Below are positions 43,358 through 51,801 of a stretch of 64,000 nt of DNA, one piece after another. The number at the start of each line of letters is the position of its first letter. Position 1 is the stretch's first letter. The notes below the pieces were generated by a model. That model saw only the letters and a list, made by a program, of their open reading frames with translations. It did no database searches and was not told the DNA's origin. Source of the DNA: Hathewaya proteolytica DSM 3090 (lineage in GTDB: Bacteria > Bacillota > Clostridia > Clostridiales > Clostridiaceae); the NCBI RefSeq assembly GCF_900142225.1, contig NZ_FRAD01000014.1, positions 31,566-95,565 of the forward strand. The letters run 5' to 3'. A program made the translations under genes and the position numbers.

Positions 43358-43386
43358 TTGACATTATAAGTTTCATCTGATATTAT
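43358..43386 (+). promoter_or_regulatory. Promoter of the PdxR-type gene, overlapping a pdxS promoter
   Basis: TTGACA (43358-43363), 17 nt, TATTAT (43381-43386) on the plus strand. A minus-strand TATAAT (43364-43369) for pdxS lies inside, so the divergent promoters overlap and a single regulator site could control both. Confidence 0.7.
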
Positions 43387-43435
43387 TCATATATCCTAAT
43401 TAAAGTATTTTTATAAGACCAGACGAGGTGAGAAA

Positions 43436-44848
43436 ATGTTAACATATTATTTGGAACAGAGAGGTTCCATGGCAATTTATGAGTATATCTATCAGTGCAT
43501 CAAAGAAGACATAATTTCTGGGCGCATAAGACCTAGCCAAAAACTACCCTCCAAACGAGCTTTTGCAGCTCACCATGACATCAGCATTATCACAGTGGAA
43601 AACGCCTATGGACAACTCTGCGATGAAGGCTATATCACTTCCATAGAAAAGAAAGGTTATTTTGTCAATGATATTTTTTCTGAAGCTCTTGAACTTAAAC
43701 AAAATCTTTCTACAAATATACAAGAAAAAAGTTCGGACTTTTTATGCAACCTTAAAAATCCATGTACAGAAGACATTGAAATCAACCTAGCTAGGAATGG
43801 TTCGCCAACCTCAATATTTCCATTTAATAAATGGGCTCATTTTCTTCGCAAAAATATTGAATTTCAATTTGAAGATGTGCCCTTTTGTGGTACACTTAGG
43901 CTCCGCACCGCCATAAGTGATTACTTATTTCAGTTTAGGCGTATGAAAGTAAATCCGACAAATATCGTCATAGGTGCCGGAGCAGAGTATCTATATCAAT
44001 TGCTAATGCTACTTTTCGGCAAAGAAAGTTCCTATGGTGTGGAAGACCCGTGTTACGATAAAATCAGAAAAATTTATGAACTAGGTGGCGCAAAAACCAT
44101 AGCTATACCCATTGACAAGGACGGTATGTCTGTATCAAAATTAAACGAAACCATAGCAAACATCGCACACATTTCCCCTTCTCATCACTTTCCCATAGGA
44201 ATTTCAATGCCTATAAAACGAAGGTTAGAATTTTTAAGCTGGGCCAACACTGATACCCATCGATATATTATAGAGGATGAATATGCCACAGAATTTCAAT
44301 ATTCCATGAAACCCCTGGCTTCTTTACAAAGTATGGATGTAAATTCAAAAGTAATCTACATGAACACATTTTCAAAAACCATATCAACCTCGCTGAGAAT
44401 AGGATATATGGTTCTTCCCAATGATCTCATGGAACGCTTGACTTCCCTAGCAGGATTTTATTCATGTACCGTGTCCACCTTAGAACAAAATACCCTTGCA
44501 GAGTTCATTGAAAGTGGTTCCTATGAGAGCCACATAAATAAATTGAAAAAACATTATAAACAAAAGCGCTTAGATTTGTTACAAAGTCTAGAAAATTCAC
44601 CCTATAATCACAAATTTCGCATCATTGACTTTAGTTCTGGCACCACATTTTTAATAAAATTAAAGACAACACAAAGTGATGATTCTGTGTTGTCCATGGC
44701 CCATAAAAATAACATTAATCTATGTTTTCTATCTCGTTATTATGCTAAAAAAAATTTTAATTCTCACTGTTTCATTGTGAATTACTCACTGTATGAAAAT
44801 GATATCATCATGAAAGCTTTAAACACAATTTTTAAATTTCTTAAATGA
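43436..44848 (+). CDS. pdxR: MocR/PdxR-type regulator (GntR helix-turn-helix fused to aminotransferase domain)
   Basis: 470 aa. Residues 10-75 are a GntR winged helix (CIKEDIISGRIRPSQKLPSK, then RAFAAHHDISIITVENAYGQ). The rest is a class I aminotransferase-like domain with the PLP lysine in NTFSKTISTSLRIGYMV and IVIGAGAEYLYQLL. MocR proteins next to pdxS activate PLP synthesis when PLP is low. The divergent layout with pdxS fits PdxR exactly. AGGTGAG precedes the ATG. Its 3' end overlaps the convergent gene at 44841 by 8 nt. Confidence 0.9.
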   Translation: MLTYYLEQRGSMAIYEYIYQCIKEDIISGRIRPSQKLPSKRAFAAHHDISIITVENAYGQLCDEGYITSIEKKGYFVNDIFSEALELKQNLSTNIQEKSSDFLCNLKNPCTEDIEINLARNGSPTSIFPFNKWAHFLRKNIEFQFEDVPFCGTLRLRTAISDYLFQFRRMKVNPTNIVIGAGAEYLYQLLMLLFGKESSYGVEDPCYDKIRKIYELGGAKTIAIPIDKDGMSVSKLNETIANIAHISPSHHFPIGISMPIKRRLEFLSWANTDTHRYIIEDEYATEFQYSMKPLASLQSMDVNSKVIYMNTFSKTISTSLRIGYMVLPNDLMERLTSLAGFYSCTVSTLEQNTLAEFIESGSYESHINKLKKHYKQKRLDLLQSLENSPYNHKFRIIDFSSGTTFLIKLKTTQSDDSVLSMAHKNNINLCFLSRYYAKKNFNSHCFIVNYSLYENDIIMKALNTIFKFLK

Positions 44849-45953
44849 AGTCAATATTGATATCTGCATTGGTAGTATTTACTGTCAGCTCCTTAAAGCC
44901 ATTACTTTGGAGCCTCTTCGGCAAATTATTTTCGCCATTGGTTGTGGACGAGCACACATTGAAATCCTCTATTCTTCCGTAAATACTACCTTCAATGTCC
45001 CCATTAGTAGTAACACATTTTAATGCCTTACACACAGTTACCTCACAAAGAGAAATATCATCATTTGTTGTTCTTAATGCTGCATAATTTCCAAGTTCCA
45101 CATTTTTTAAATTAATTTCATCATTTTTTGTAATTAGTTCACAATCATTTCTTACAATAACATTGGTAAGATTTATTTCGTCATTGCTGGTGTGACAAAC
45201 TAGCTTTTCACAGTGAATCCTTTCAATGTTTATTTCATCATTAGTAGTGTTTATATTTATGTTTCCCTTAAAGCTTTGTGGCATATATATTTTTAATGAA
45301 TCTGAACCTGTATCTCCCCACTTTGTCCTAGATATTTTTGAAACTTTCAATTCTCCCTTCACACTATCATCGATTTTGTAGAAAAAATCCTCATCTACAC
45401 AGTACTCTAAATGTATCATATTATCCGCACTTTCTTTTACAATTACTTCTGTGTTCCTGTCATTAACTTCAATATAGTAAAGTTCATCCTCTGTGGAATA
45501 ATGCTCATACTCCGCAGTAAACGTGCTTCTAGCCACATTTTCAACATTTTCGACAAAATTTTTAATCATATTTTTTAAGTTTTCTTTAATATTTCCACGG
45601 AAATCTTCATTCCCACAGGATTCATTTTTTCCATAACATCCATTATTTCTACAAGATTCGCCATTTCCACATGGTTCCTCGTTTCTACAAAATTCCTCGT
45701 TGTTATGTGCTTCATTGTTTTGCCATGATTTTTCATAAGCTTTTTGATTTTGACAATGTGAACATTCACTTTCAATGTTTTTTATTATCTCCTCAATTTC
45801 TCCCATAGCTGCCACAGCCTCTTCTTCCTTCATACCATCTTCCATTCTGTCATCTATAGCCTCTCTATAGAAATTTATAATTTCATTGATTTCATTCTGT
45901 GGCATTTTCCTAAGTCGAAATGCTAATTCCCTCAAAAAATTATCCCCTGTCAT
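44841..45953 (-). CDS. HAAS (DUF1700)-domain protein with Cys/Asn-rich linker and DUF4097 beta-helix
   Basis: 370 aa. Residues 1-60 (FLRELAFRLRKMPQNEINEI then FYREAIDDRMEDGMKEEEAV) are a HAAS domain, a partner of PadR regulators. Residues 60-125 are a degenerate repeat of Asn, Glu and Cys (for example FCRNEEPCGNGESCRNNGCY) with seven cysteines. From about residue 150 on, a DUF4097-like right-handed beta-helix has rungs repeating NTTNDEINIERI / HTSNDEINLTNV / TTNDDISLCEV. No membrane helix is seen between the HAAS domain and the helix, unlike many relatives. It follows the PadR gene by 44 nt, in the usual PadR-HAAS pair. Confidence 0.85.
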   Translation of the reverse strand: MTGDNFLRELAFRLRKMPQNEINEIINFYREAIDDRMEDGMKEEEAVAAMGEIEEIIKNIESECSHCQNQKAYEKSWQNNEAHNNEEFCRNEEPCGNGESCRNNGCYGKNESCGNEDFRGNIKENLKNMIKNFVENVENVARSTFTAEYEHYSTEDELYYIEVNDRNTEVIVKESADNMIHLEYCVDEDFFYKIDDSVKGELKVSKISRTKWGDTGSDSLKIYMPQSFKGNININTTNDEINIERIHCEKLVCHTSNDEINLTNVIVRNDCELITKNDEINLKNVELGNYAALRTTNDDISLCEVTVCKALKCVTTNGDIEGSIYGRIEDFNVCSSTTNGENNLPKRLQSNGFKELTVNTTNADINIDFI

Positions 45954-45997
45954 GCTTTTTACCTCCTTAATTTTAATTTACTATATTTTATCTTTAT

Positions 45998-46339
45998 CTA
46001 CTCTTTTACTATCAAACTTCTATCATCGCCACCACTGTTTTCTTCGATAAACTCATATATCTTTAAAATCTCTTTCCATTCTTCTCTAAACTGCTGTAGC
46101 CTATCTATGCCACCCTGTGTTATTCTGTAATATTTCCTTAACCTGCTATTGTATTCCATGGCATATACCACCACCATATCGTTACTCTCCATCCTTCTAA
46201 GAATAGGATAAAGAGTGGATTCTGATATAGGAGTGCACTGGCTTATCTCCTTTACAAGCTGATATCCATAGGAATCCCCTTTCATCAAAGTAGCAAGTAC
46301 ACAAGCTTCCAAAAAACCTCGTTTCAATTGAACGTCCAT
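45998..46339 (-). CDS. PadR-family transcriptional regulator
   Basis: 113 aa winged helix: GFLEACVLATLMKGDSYGYQ, then ISESTLYPILRRMESNDMV, and the YRITQGGIDRLQQF wing are typical. PadR-like proteins of this short class usually regulate their own operon with the HAAS gene and respond to envelope stress or drugs. AGGAGGAAAT precedes the ATG at 46339. An upstream inverted repeat at 46445-46467 is a likely operator. Confidence 0.93.
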   Translation of the reverse strand: MDVQLKRGFLEACVLATLMKGDSYGYQLVKEISQCTPISESTLYPILRRMESNDMVVVYAMEYNSRLRKYYRITQGGIDRLQQFREEWKEILKIYEFIEENSGGDDRSLIVKE

Positions 46340-46643
46340 ATTCCCTTATTTCCTCCTTTCGATAGTTATCTTATAATTACAACTTTCTCTTTTCTGTGTT
46401 TATATTATGCTTCACATAGTATTTTTTATTATACGGTTTATAATAATACTATACATCACATAGTATTATTATGCAATATAAAAATTTAATAATATTGTAC
46501 CAAAGCAAAATATGTTTTCTGAGCCTTCTCAATATTATCCACTATCACTGTTACGACCAAAAGAGCCATATAACTTATTAATTAAATAAAATAAGACTTG
46601 CTCACAATATAGCAAGTCCCATTCTATTTAATTTATGAACCGT
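46340..46643. promoter_or_regulatory. Intergenic region with PadR-operator-like repeats
   Basis: AATACTA-9 nt-TAGTATT (46445-46467) is an inverted repeat, and TCACATAGTATT occurs at 46412-46423 and again at 46456-46467. A minus-strand TATAAT (46429-46434) lies between them, so PadR could bind over its own promoter. Bases 46480-46590 show nothing notable. Confidence 0.5.
46595..46618 (-). terminator. Terminator of the 46644-47057 gene
   Basis: Perfect 8-bp GACTTGCT/AGCAAGTC stem with 8-nt loop, followed on the minus strand by T-rich sequence. Confidence 0.75.
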
Positions 46644-47057
46644 TTATCTATTATAAATCGTTTTTATTTCTAAAATCTTGTCATTCAAAGAATATTTAAC
46701 CTCAATTATAGCATCTTCCTGCAGTTCATGATGCTTGTCATACATTTCCGTAAGTCCATTTACCCTGCCCTTAACAGATTTGTGAGTATTAACTTCTTTT
46801 TTGTATATGGTTTTTCCATCTTTTCTATATTTGACGGTAATACGGCTATCCTTGGGAATACTATCCCCAACAGGATTATTCGTACCCAAAGTCAAAATTC
46901 CATATCTAACTTCACTCTTTCCTAGAATATGCTCTATGCGATTACCTTGTCCCTTATTACCCTGCTTTTCTAGTTTTCCTTCTTGTGTACAAGATACTAC
47001 TTTACATTCCTTTGTGGATGTGTCGTACTGGATTTCAAGATTTAATAATATTTTCAA
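46644..47057 (-). CDS. Hypothetical protein, 137 aa
   Basis: I do not recognise a family. It begins MKILLNLEIQYDTSTKECKV with an alternating beta pattern, contains a lysine/glycine-rich stretch (EGKLEKQGNKGQGNRIEHIL), and ends in a beta-strand pair (DAIIEVKYSLNDKILEIKTI). It is basic, soluble, without signal peptide or membrane segment. GGAGAAAA precedes the ATG, and its own terminator lies downstream, so it is expressed alone. Nothing in the neighbourhood points to a role. Confidence 0.65.
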   Translation of the reverse strand: MKILLNLEIQYDTSTKECKVVSCTQEGKLEKQGNKGQGNRIEHILGKSEVRYGILTLGTNNPVGDSIPKDSRITVKYRKDGKTIYKKEVNTHKSVKGRVNGLTEMYDKHHELQEDAIIEVKYSLNDKILEIKTIYNR

Positions 47058-47140
47058 GTTTTTTCTCCTTAAAATTTATCTTACTACTATATATATGCAC
47101 ATAAACATGATTAAATTTTAAAAAGATAAATTGTATTTGT

Positions 47141-48062
47141 TTATGTAAAAGTAAAGATCACACATATAATAGCGAATACAATAAACAATGGCGATATTAT
47201 TACCTGACGATACAATCCTTTTTTCGTTTTTTCTTTTATTAAATATTCTTTTACATTTTTTTTATTTGAAATAATAATTCTAATTGCCATTATACAAATT
47301 ATTATTAATAAAATACCATACACAATTATTGGCCCATTACCTGGAAATAAGTCTGCTAAAGCAGGTATACCCATAGCTAAAATTAAATTGTTAACTATAT
47401 GCAATACGATGGATATTTTTATAGAATACTCTATAGCTACATATGCACAAACTATTCCCATCACTATTGTAGGTAACAATTGTACTATATTTAAATGATA
47501 CATGCCAAAGAGTATTGACGATAATATTATGGCAAATTTCTTTCCGTATGGTTTTAATGAATTTAAAATATAGCCTCTAAAAATTATTTCTTCAAGTATG
47601 GGGCCAATTATGCCGACGTAGACAATGGACATTATACTAGTTCTTGTCCATTCACCCGTTGCTCTATCAAGAGATTTCCCAAATCCGCTACCAAATAAAC
47701 TTAATATATCCTCTATGATGAATATAAATTTACTAGTTATTGTGCATACCGCCATGAATACTATTAAAATACGAAAAAATGATTTCATACTAATTTTTTT
47801 ATTAAGTGCAAAAATCTGTTCTTTAGTTTGCAATTTTCTATACAAAAAAATTATGCTTAAGCACATTAATATGCTGACAATAACACTGCATATTAGCATT
47901 AAAGAATCTTTATCAATTATATTACCTACTGCAGCATATACTAATGTTGTTGTTACAAAAGCTAGCATAAGGCTTATAGCATGCCCCCCCCAATAACACT
48001 GCTATAATTTTATTCCACAATCTTTTAAAGTTTGATTTTTCTACCTCACATTTAAAATCCAT
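47141..48062 (-). pseudogene. CPBP-family intramembrane protease (CAAX protease/Abi) gene, frameshifted at a G8 tract
   Basis: The main frame (from about 47968) encodes a polytopic membrane protein with EEIIFRGYILNSL (catalytic Glu-Glu-x-x-x-Arg), YHLNIVQLLP and VLHIVNNLILA, the three CPBP motifs. A good start exists further upstream at ATG 48062 with AGGGGTG, encoding MDFKCEVEKSNFKRLWNKII, but in another frame. The two frames meet at eight consecutive G on the minus strand (plus 47984-47991). With seven G the protein is continuous: VLLGGHAISLMLAFVTTT. So the gene is either phase-variable, recently broken, or miscounted in assembly. These enzymes often protect against bacteriocins or process membrane peptides. 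Confidence 0.8.
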
Positions 48063-48437
48063 TTATAATCACCCCTAATGTTTGATAAATTTTAATTTAC
48101 ATTTACCTAATTTATATTATTTTTCCCCTATAAAATGTATTATTATGAGTAATTTTATTAATCATTTTATTTATTATTGGTTATATTTAGTATAACACCT
48201 TGTATCTTATTGTCAATTTAAATTTTGCAATTATTCATTTTATATTTTCCATCACTGCCAAGTACAAAAGAGCCATATGTAGCCACATAATAGGAATAAT
48301 ATACATATATACGTAAAAAGCAGTCCCGCCAGTAGAAAATCAATTTTCTTCTACAACAGCGAGACTGCATATACCTTATATATTATTTATTTATTGGGAT
48401 TTTAAATGAAATAGTAGTGTATTTATTATTTACAAAA
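48063..48437. promoter_or_regulatory. Intergenic region: promoter of the CPBP gene
   Basis: Minus-strand TTGACA (48211-48216) and TATACT (48189-48194) are 16 nt apart, giving a leader of about 125 nt that is very AT-rich. The rest, apart from the terminator at 48320-48368, shows nothing notable. Confidence 0.65.
48320..48368 (-). terminator. Terminator of the glutamate-fermentation operon
   Basis: GCAGTC/GACTGC, CGC/GCG and GTAGAA/TTCTAC arms; on the minus strand it runs into T5. It lies beyond the citF-type gene. Confidence 0.85.
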
Positions 48438-49976
48438 TTAAAGAACTTTGTGAATTACATCGATTACTGTACCATCTCTGTATTCAACTACTGCCACCAC
48501 TTCATCACTAGTTTTAATGTCCTGTGGTTTTCCTGTCATTTCTTCTGCTATATTCTTTAATTCTTCTATAGTCATAACTGGAAGTCTTGTGCTCTTCAAT
48601 GCTTCAATTAAATCTTTTCTTGCTGGGTTAATTGCTATACCCTTTTCAGTTACAACCATGTCAACGCTCTCACCTGGTGTAGTAACAGTTGTCACTCTAT
48701 CTTTGATGATTGGAGTTCTTGATTTTACAAGTTTAGTAACAATGATAGATAGCTTAGATCCTGCTGCTGTATCACTGTGTCCACCTGAACCACCCATGAT
48801 AGTTCCATCGGAAGCAGTTGTTACGTTTACATTGAAGTTTGTATCAATTTCTGTAGCACCAAGAATCATGATATCAAGTTTGTTGACAACGGCACCTTTG
48901 TTTGCTGCATTTCCGTACATTGATGATGACATTGTCATGTGCTTTGGATTTTCTCTAACAGATTGAACAGCCTTTAAATCGAAACACTGAACATCAAATA
49001 TGTTTCTGAACAATCCTTCCTGAAGCATATCTACCATGTATCCTGTAATACCACCTGCTGCAAAACTTCCAACTATATTGTTTGCTTTCATGTAATCTTT
49101 AAGTTCTGCTGCCACTGCAAGAGATATTCCCCCTGCACCAGTCTGGAATGACATGTTGTCTTTTACAAGACCAGAAGCTACCATTGCTTCACAAGCCATC
49201 TTTGCGATCTTAATACCTACTGGATCCTTTGTAACCTGAGTTGTTCCAGAAACTATACCTGCTGGATCTCCAATGCTGTCTACCTTTAAAACGTAGTCCA
49301 CATTGTGTTGGTATATTTCGATTGGGCATGCTGGATATGGAACCACATTATCAGTAATAGCTATTACTGTATCTGCAAATTCAGCATCTGCTTCAGCATA
49401 TCCTAAAGAACCACAAGCAGCTGGTCCATTAACACCGTTGATGTTTCCGTATTCATCAGATGTTGGTGCTGCAAGGAAAGCAAAATCTACATGTAAATCT
49501 CCACTCTCCATAAGTCTTGCTCTTCCACCATGGGTATGCATTACTGCTGGTTTTTTAAGCTTGCCCTGAGAAACTGCCATGGCTACTGGACCTGACATAT
49601 ATGCAGCGTAAAGTCCTGTAACCACGCCTTCTTCCATATATTTTACAAGGGGAGCATGAACTGGGAAAATAGAACTTGCTGCTATGGTGATGTCCTTGAA
49701 TCCTCTCTTTGCAATAGCCTCCATAACCATGTTTAAAACATAGTCACCATTTCTAAGATGATGGTGGAATGCTATAGTCATGCCATCCTTTAATGCCAAT
49801 TTATCTAATAGTGTGTCTAGAGATTCAAACAATTTTGTATCTCCAGGCTTAACTGCTTTTACCTTTAAAGCTCTTTTTTCACATTGGTCAAGATTTGCAA
49901 AAGCACCTTCGAAGGGCTTTACTTTTCCGTAACCTTCTATGAAATCAGGTAATTCTCTACCAAGAATATTTTTCAT
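48438..49976 (-). CDS. citF: Citramalate lyase (citrate lyase-type) alpha subunit, CoA-transferase
   Basis: Transfers the acetyl-ACP thioester to the substrate, giving citramalyl-ACP. At 512 aa from ATG 49976 (AGGAG upstream), length is normal for CitF. GMTIAFHHHLRNGDYVLNMV, IVSGTTQVTKDPVGIKIAKM, QTGAGGISLAVAAEL and GGSGGHSDTAAGSKLSIIV are typical. The operon otherwise makes (S)-citramalate from mesaconate, so citramalate rather than citrate is the probable substrate. The lyase ligase (citC) and prosthetic-group genes (citX, citG) are not in this window. Confidence 0.93.
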   Translation of the reverse strand: MKNILGRELPDFIEGYGKVKPFEGAFANLDQCEKRALKVKAVKPGDTKLFESLDTLLDKLALKDGMTIAFHHHLRNGDYVLNMVMEAIAKRGFKDITIAASSIFPVHAPLVKYMEEGVVTGLYAAYMSGPVAMAVSQGKLKKPAVMHTHGGRARLMESGDLHVDFAFLAAPTSDEYGNINGVNGPAACGSLGYAEADAEFADTVIAITDNVVPYPACPIEIYQHNVDYVLKVDSIGDPAGIVSGTTQVTKDPVGIKIAKMACEAMVASGLVKDNMSFQTGAGGISLAVAAELKDYMKANNIVGSFAAGGITGYMVDMLQEGLFRNIFDVQCFDLKAVQSVRENPKHMTMSSSMYGNAANKGAVVNKLDIMILGATEIDTNFNVNVTTASDGTIMGGSGGHSDTAAGSKLSIIVTKLVKSRTPIIKDRVTTVTTPGESVDMVVTEKGIAINPARKDLIEALKSTRLPVMTIEELKNIAEEMTGKPQDIKTSDEVVAVVEYRDGTVIDVIHKVL

Positions 49977-50002
49977 AACTATTCTCCTCACTTGCTTATT
50001 TA

Positions 50003-50875
50003 TTATCTAAGACCTAATATTTTAGCTAATTCAAGAGTTGTTTTTGCTCTATTGATTACTGGAAGGTCTACCATCTTACCATTCAATGAGAATACTCCAA
50101 GTCCCTGTGCTAACGCTTCTTCCTTAGCTTCCATAACTTTTTCTGCATAGACAATCTCTGCCTCAGTTGGAGCATATACTGAATGAATACTTTCGATTTG
50201 TCTTGGATTTATAGAAGCTTTTCCTGTAAATCCTAGATTTTTAGCCTTTGTTGTATCTGCTATTAAACCTTCAAAATCGTTGGTGTCTGTGAACGGAGTA
50301 TCTATTGAATCCACTCTGCAAGCTCTACAAGCTGTAGCCACTTTATTTCTTGCATATAGAATTTCATCGCCCTGCTTTGTTCTCTTTACTCCCATATCAG
50401 AAGTAAAGTCCTCTCCACCTAATAATACACCCTCTATTCTGTCTGAAGATTTTATAATGGAGTATACATTTTCAACGCCATAAGCTGACTCTACAAGAGC
50501 AAATAATCTTATGCTCTTAGGCTCAAAGCCCTCTTCTTTTTCTATTCTTGTAAGCTCTGCATCAACCTTTTCCATAGCCTCTTCAGTAGCCTTTGGTACT
50601 AGTATTGTATCAGGTTTTACCCTTGCAATATTGTCTATGTCATCCATAGCGTATTCAGTGTCAAGAGGATTTATTCTTACAACCACCTCAACACCTTTAT
50701 AATGAAGACTTTTAACAGCCTCTCTTACCAATATTCTAGCACTGTCCTTCTCTGTAAGACTTACAGCGTCCTCAAGGTCTAATATTATAGAATCTGCACC
50801 TAATATATCAGCGCTCTGTAACATACTAGGGTTGTTTCCTGGCATAAATAACATAGTTCTTCTCAATCTTTTCAT
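50003..50875 (-). CDS. citE: Citramalate lyase (citrate lyase-type) beta subunit
   Basis: Cleaves citramalyl-ACP to pyruvate and acetyl-ACP. 290-aa HpcH/HpaI-type barrel: RTMLFMPGNNPSMLQSADIL, DSIILDLEDAVSLTEKDSAR, VVVRINPLDTEYAMDDI, LLGGEDFTSDMGVKRT and KASINPRQIESIHSVYAPTE are the conserved blocks; the Glu and Asp in LEDAV and EDFT coordinate Mg2+. It lies 17 nt after citD, within the operon. Confidence 0.94.
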   Translation of the reverse strand: MKRLRRTMLFMPGNNPSMLQSADILGADSIILDLEDAVSLTEKDSARILVREAVKSLHYKGVEVVVRINPLDTEYAMDDIDNIARVKPDTILVPKATEEAMEKVDAELTRIEKEEGFEPKSIRLFALVESAYGVENVYSIIKSSDRIEGVLLGGEDFTSDMGVKRTKQGDEILYARNKVATACRACRVDSIDTPFTDTNDFEGLIADTTKAKNLGFTGKASINPRQIESIHSVYAPTEAEIVYAEKVMEAKEEALAQGLGVFSLNGKMVDLPVINRAKTTLELAKILGLR

Positions 50876-50892
50876 TTAACTTCCACCCCTAT

Positions 50893-51159
50893 CTACATAC
50901 TTGCTCTTTTAACTGCAGTTTCAATTCTAGCCCTAATAGTATAATTCAATGCACCTTTGTCTTGAGCCTTAATTGTAGCACTGGTAACATCAAGATCCTT
51001 TAAAGTCTCTCTTATTACTTTTTCTATCTCGCAACCGAACTGTTTCATAACTATGCTCTCAAGTTCTAGTTCTATTTTCCCATCTTCATTTGGCATAACC
51101 ATAACATAGATATCATTTGACTCCATAGTTCCTGCCTTAGCTGGTTTTACTATTTTCAT
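50893..51159 (-). CDS. citD: Citramalate lyase acyl carrier protein
   Basis: 88-aa ACP from ATG 51159; the TTG at 51168 gives a longer frame but is too near the GGAG. MKIVKPAKAGTMESNDIYV carries Ser14, the site for the phosphoribosyl-dephospho-CoA prosthetic group. The C-terminal ATIKAQDKGALNYTIRARIE is the usual tail. It lies between the mesaconase beta gene and citE, the standard citD-citE-citF order. Confidence 0.94.
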   Translation of the reverse strand: MKIVKPAKAGTMESNDIYVMVMPNEDGKIELELESIVMKQFGCEIEKVIRETLKDLDVTSATIKAQDKGALNYTIRARIETAVKRASM

Positions 51160-51179
51160 TTTCTTCAACTCCTATAAGC

Positions 51180-51737
51180 TTATTTTAAAGAATCTAGGTA
51201 AGCCTTCTGACCTTCTTCATATAGGTTGTTTCCTTCACTGTCAATTACAACAACTACTGGGAAATCCTTAACTTCAAGTCTTCTAAGTGCTTCAGCACCA
51301 AGGTCTTCATAGCATACAACTTCAGCTTTTTCTACAGATTTACCAATTAAAGCAGCAGCTCCACCGATAGCACCAAAGTAAACAGCTGTATTCTTTTTCA
51401 TAGATTCAACAACGTCTTTGCTTCTAAGACCCTTACCGATCATTCCCTTTAAACCAATATCAAGAAGTCTTGGAGCATATGGATCCATTCTGTAGCTTGT
51501 AGTTGGTCCACCTGAACCAAAAACCTGACCTGGTTTTGTTGGAGTAGGTCCAACATAATACATTATTGCATCCTTTAAATCTACTGGTAGTTCTTTACCA
51601 GCATCTAATAAATCAACTAATCTCTTGTGACCAGCATCTCTTAATGTATATATAACTCCTGTTATTAACACAGAATCTCCTGCTCTTAAATCTTTAACTT
51701 TTTCTGCTGTTAATGGAGTTGTAATTCTCTTTTCCAT
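51180..51737 (-). CDS. Mesaconase (fumarase class-I type hydro-lyase) beta subunit
   Basis: 185-aa C-terminal-domain partner of the Fe-S hydratase. LRAGDSVLITGVIYTLRDAG, YYVGPTPTKPGQVFGSGGPT, YAPRLLDIGLKGMIGKG and YEDLGAEALRRLEVKDFP are the fumarase/tartrate-dehydratase beta motifs. In this operon it would hydrate mesaconate to (S)-citramalate. It lies 65 nt after the alpha gene. Fumarate hydration is an alternative or extra activity, but the methylaspartate context makes mesaconate more likely. Confidence 0.9.
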   Translation of the reverse strand: MEKRITTPLTAEKVKDLRAGDSVLITGVIYTLRDAGHKRLVDLLDAGKELPVDLKDAIMYYVGPTPTKPGQVFGSGGPTTSYRMDPYAPRLLDIGLKGMIGKGLRSKDVVESMKKNTAVYFGAIGGAAALIGKSVEKAEVVCYEDLGAEALRRLEVKDFPVVVVIDSEGNNLYEEGQKAYLDSLK

Positions 51738-51801
51738 AACTCTTCCTCCAAATTTTTAATATAAAACTTTTTTGTTTTAAACTTTGCAGAGTTTTTTCCT
51801 A

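Noticed and set aside
48438..51159. Citrate lyase for citrate fermentation
   Set aside because: Family resemblance is equal, but position after mal and mesaconase and lack of citrate transport genes favour citramalate.
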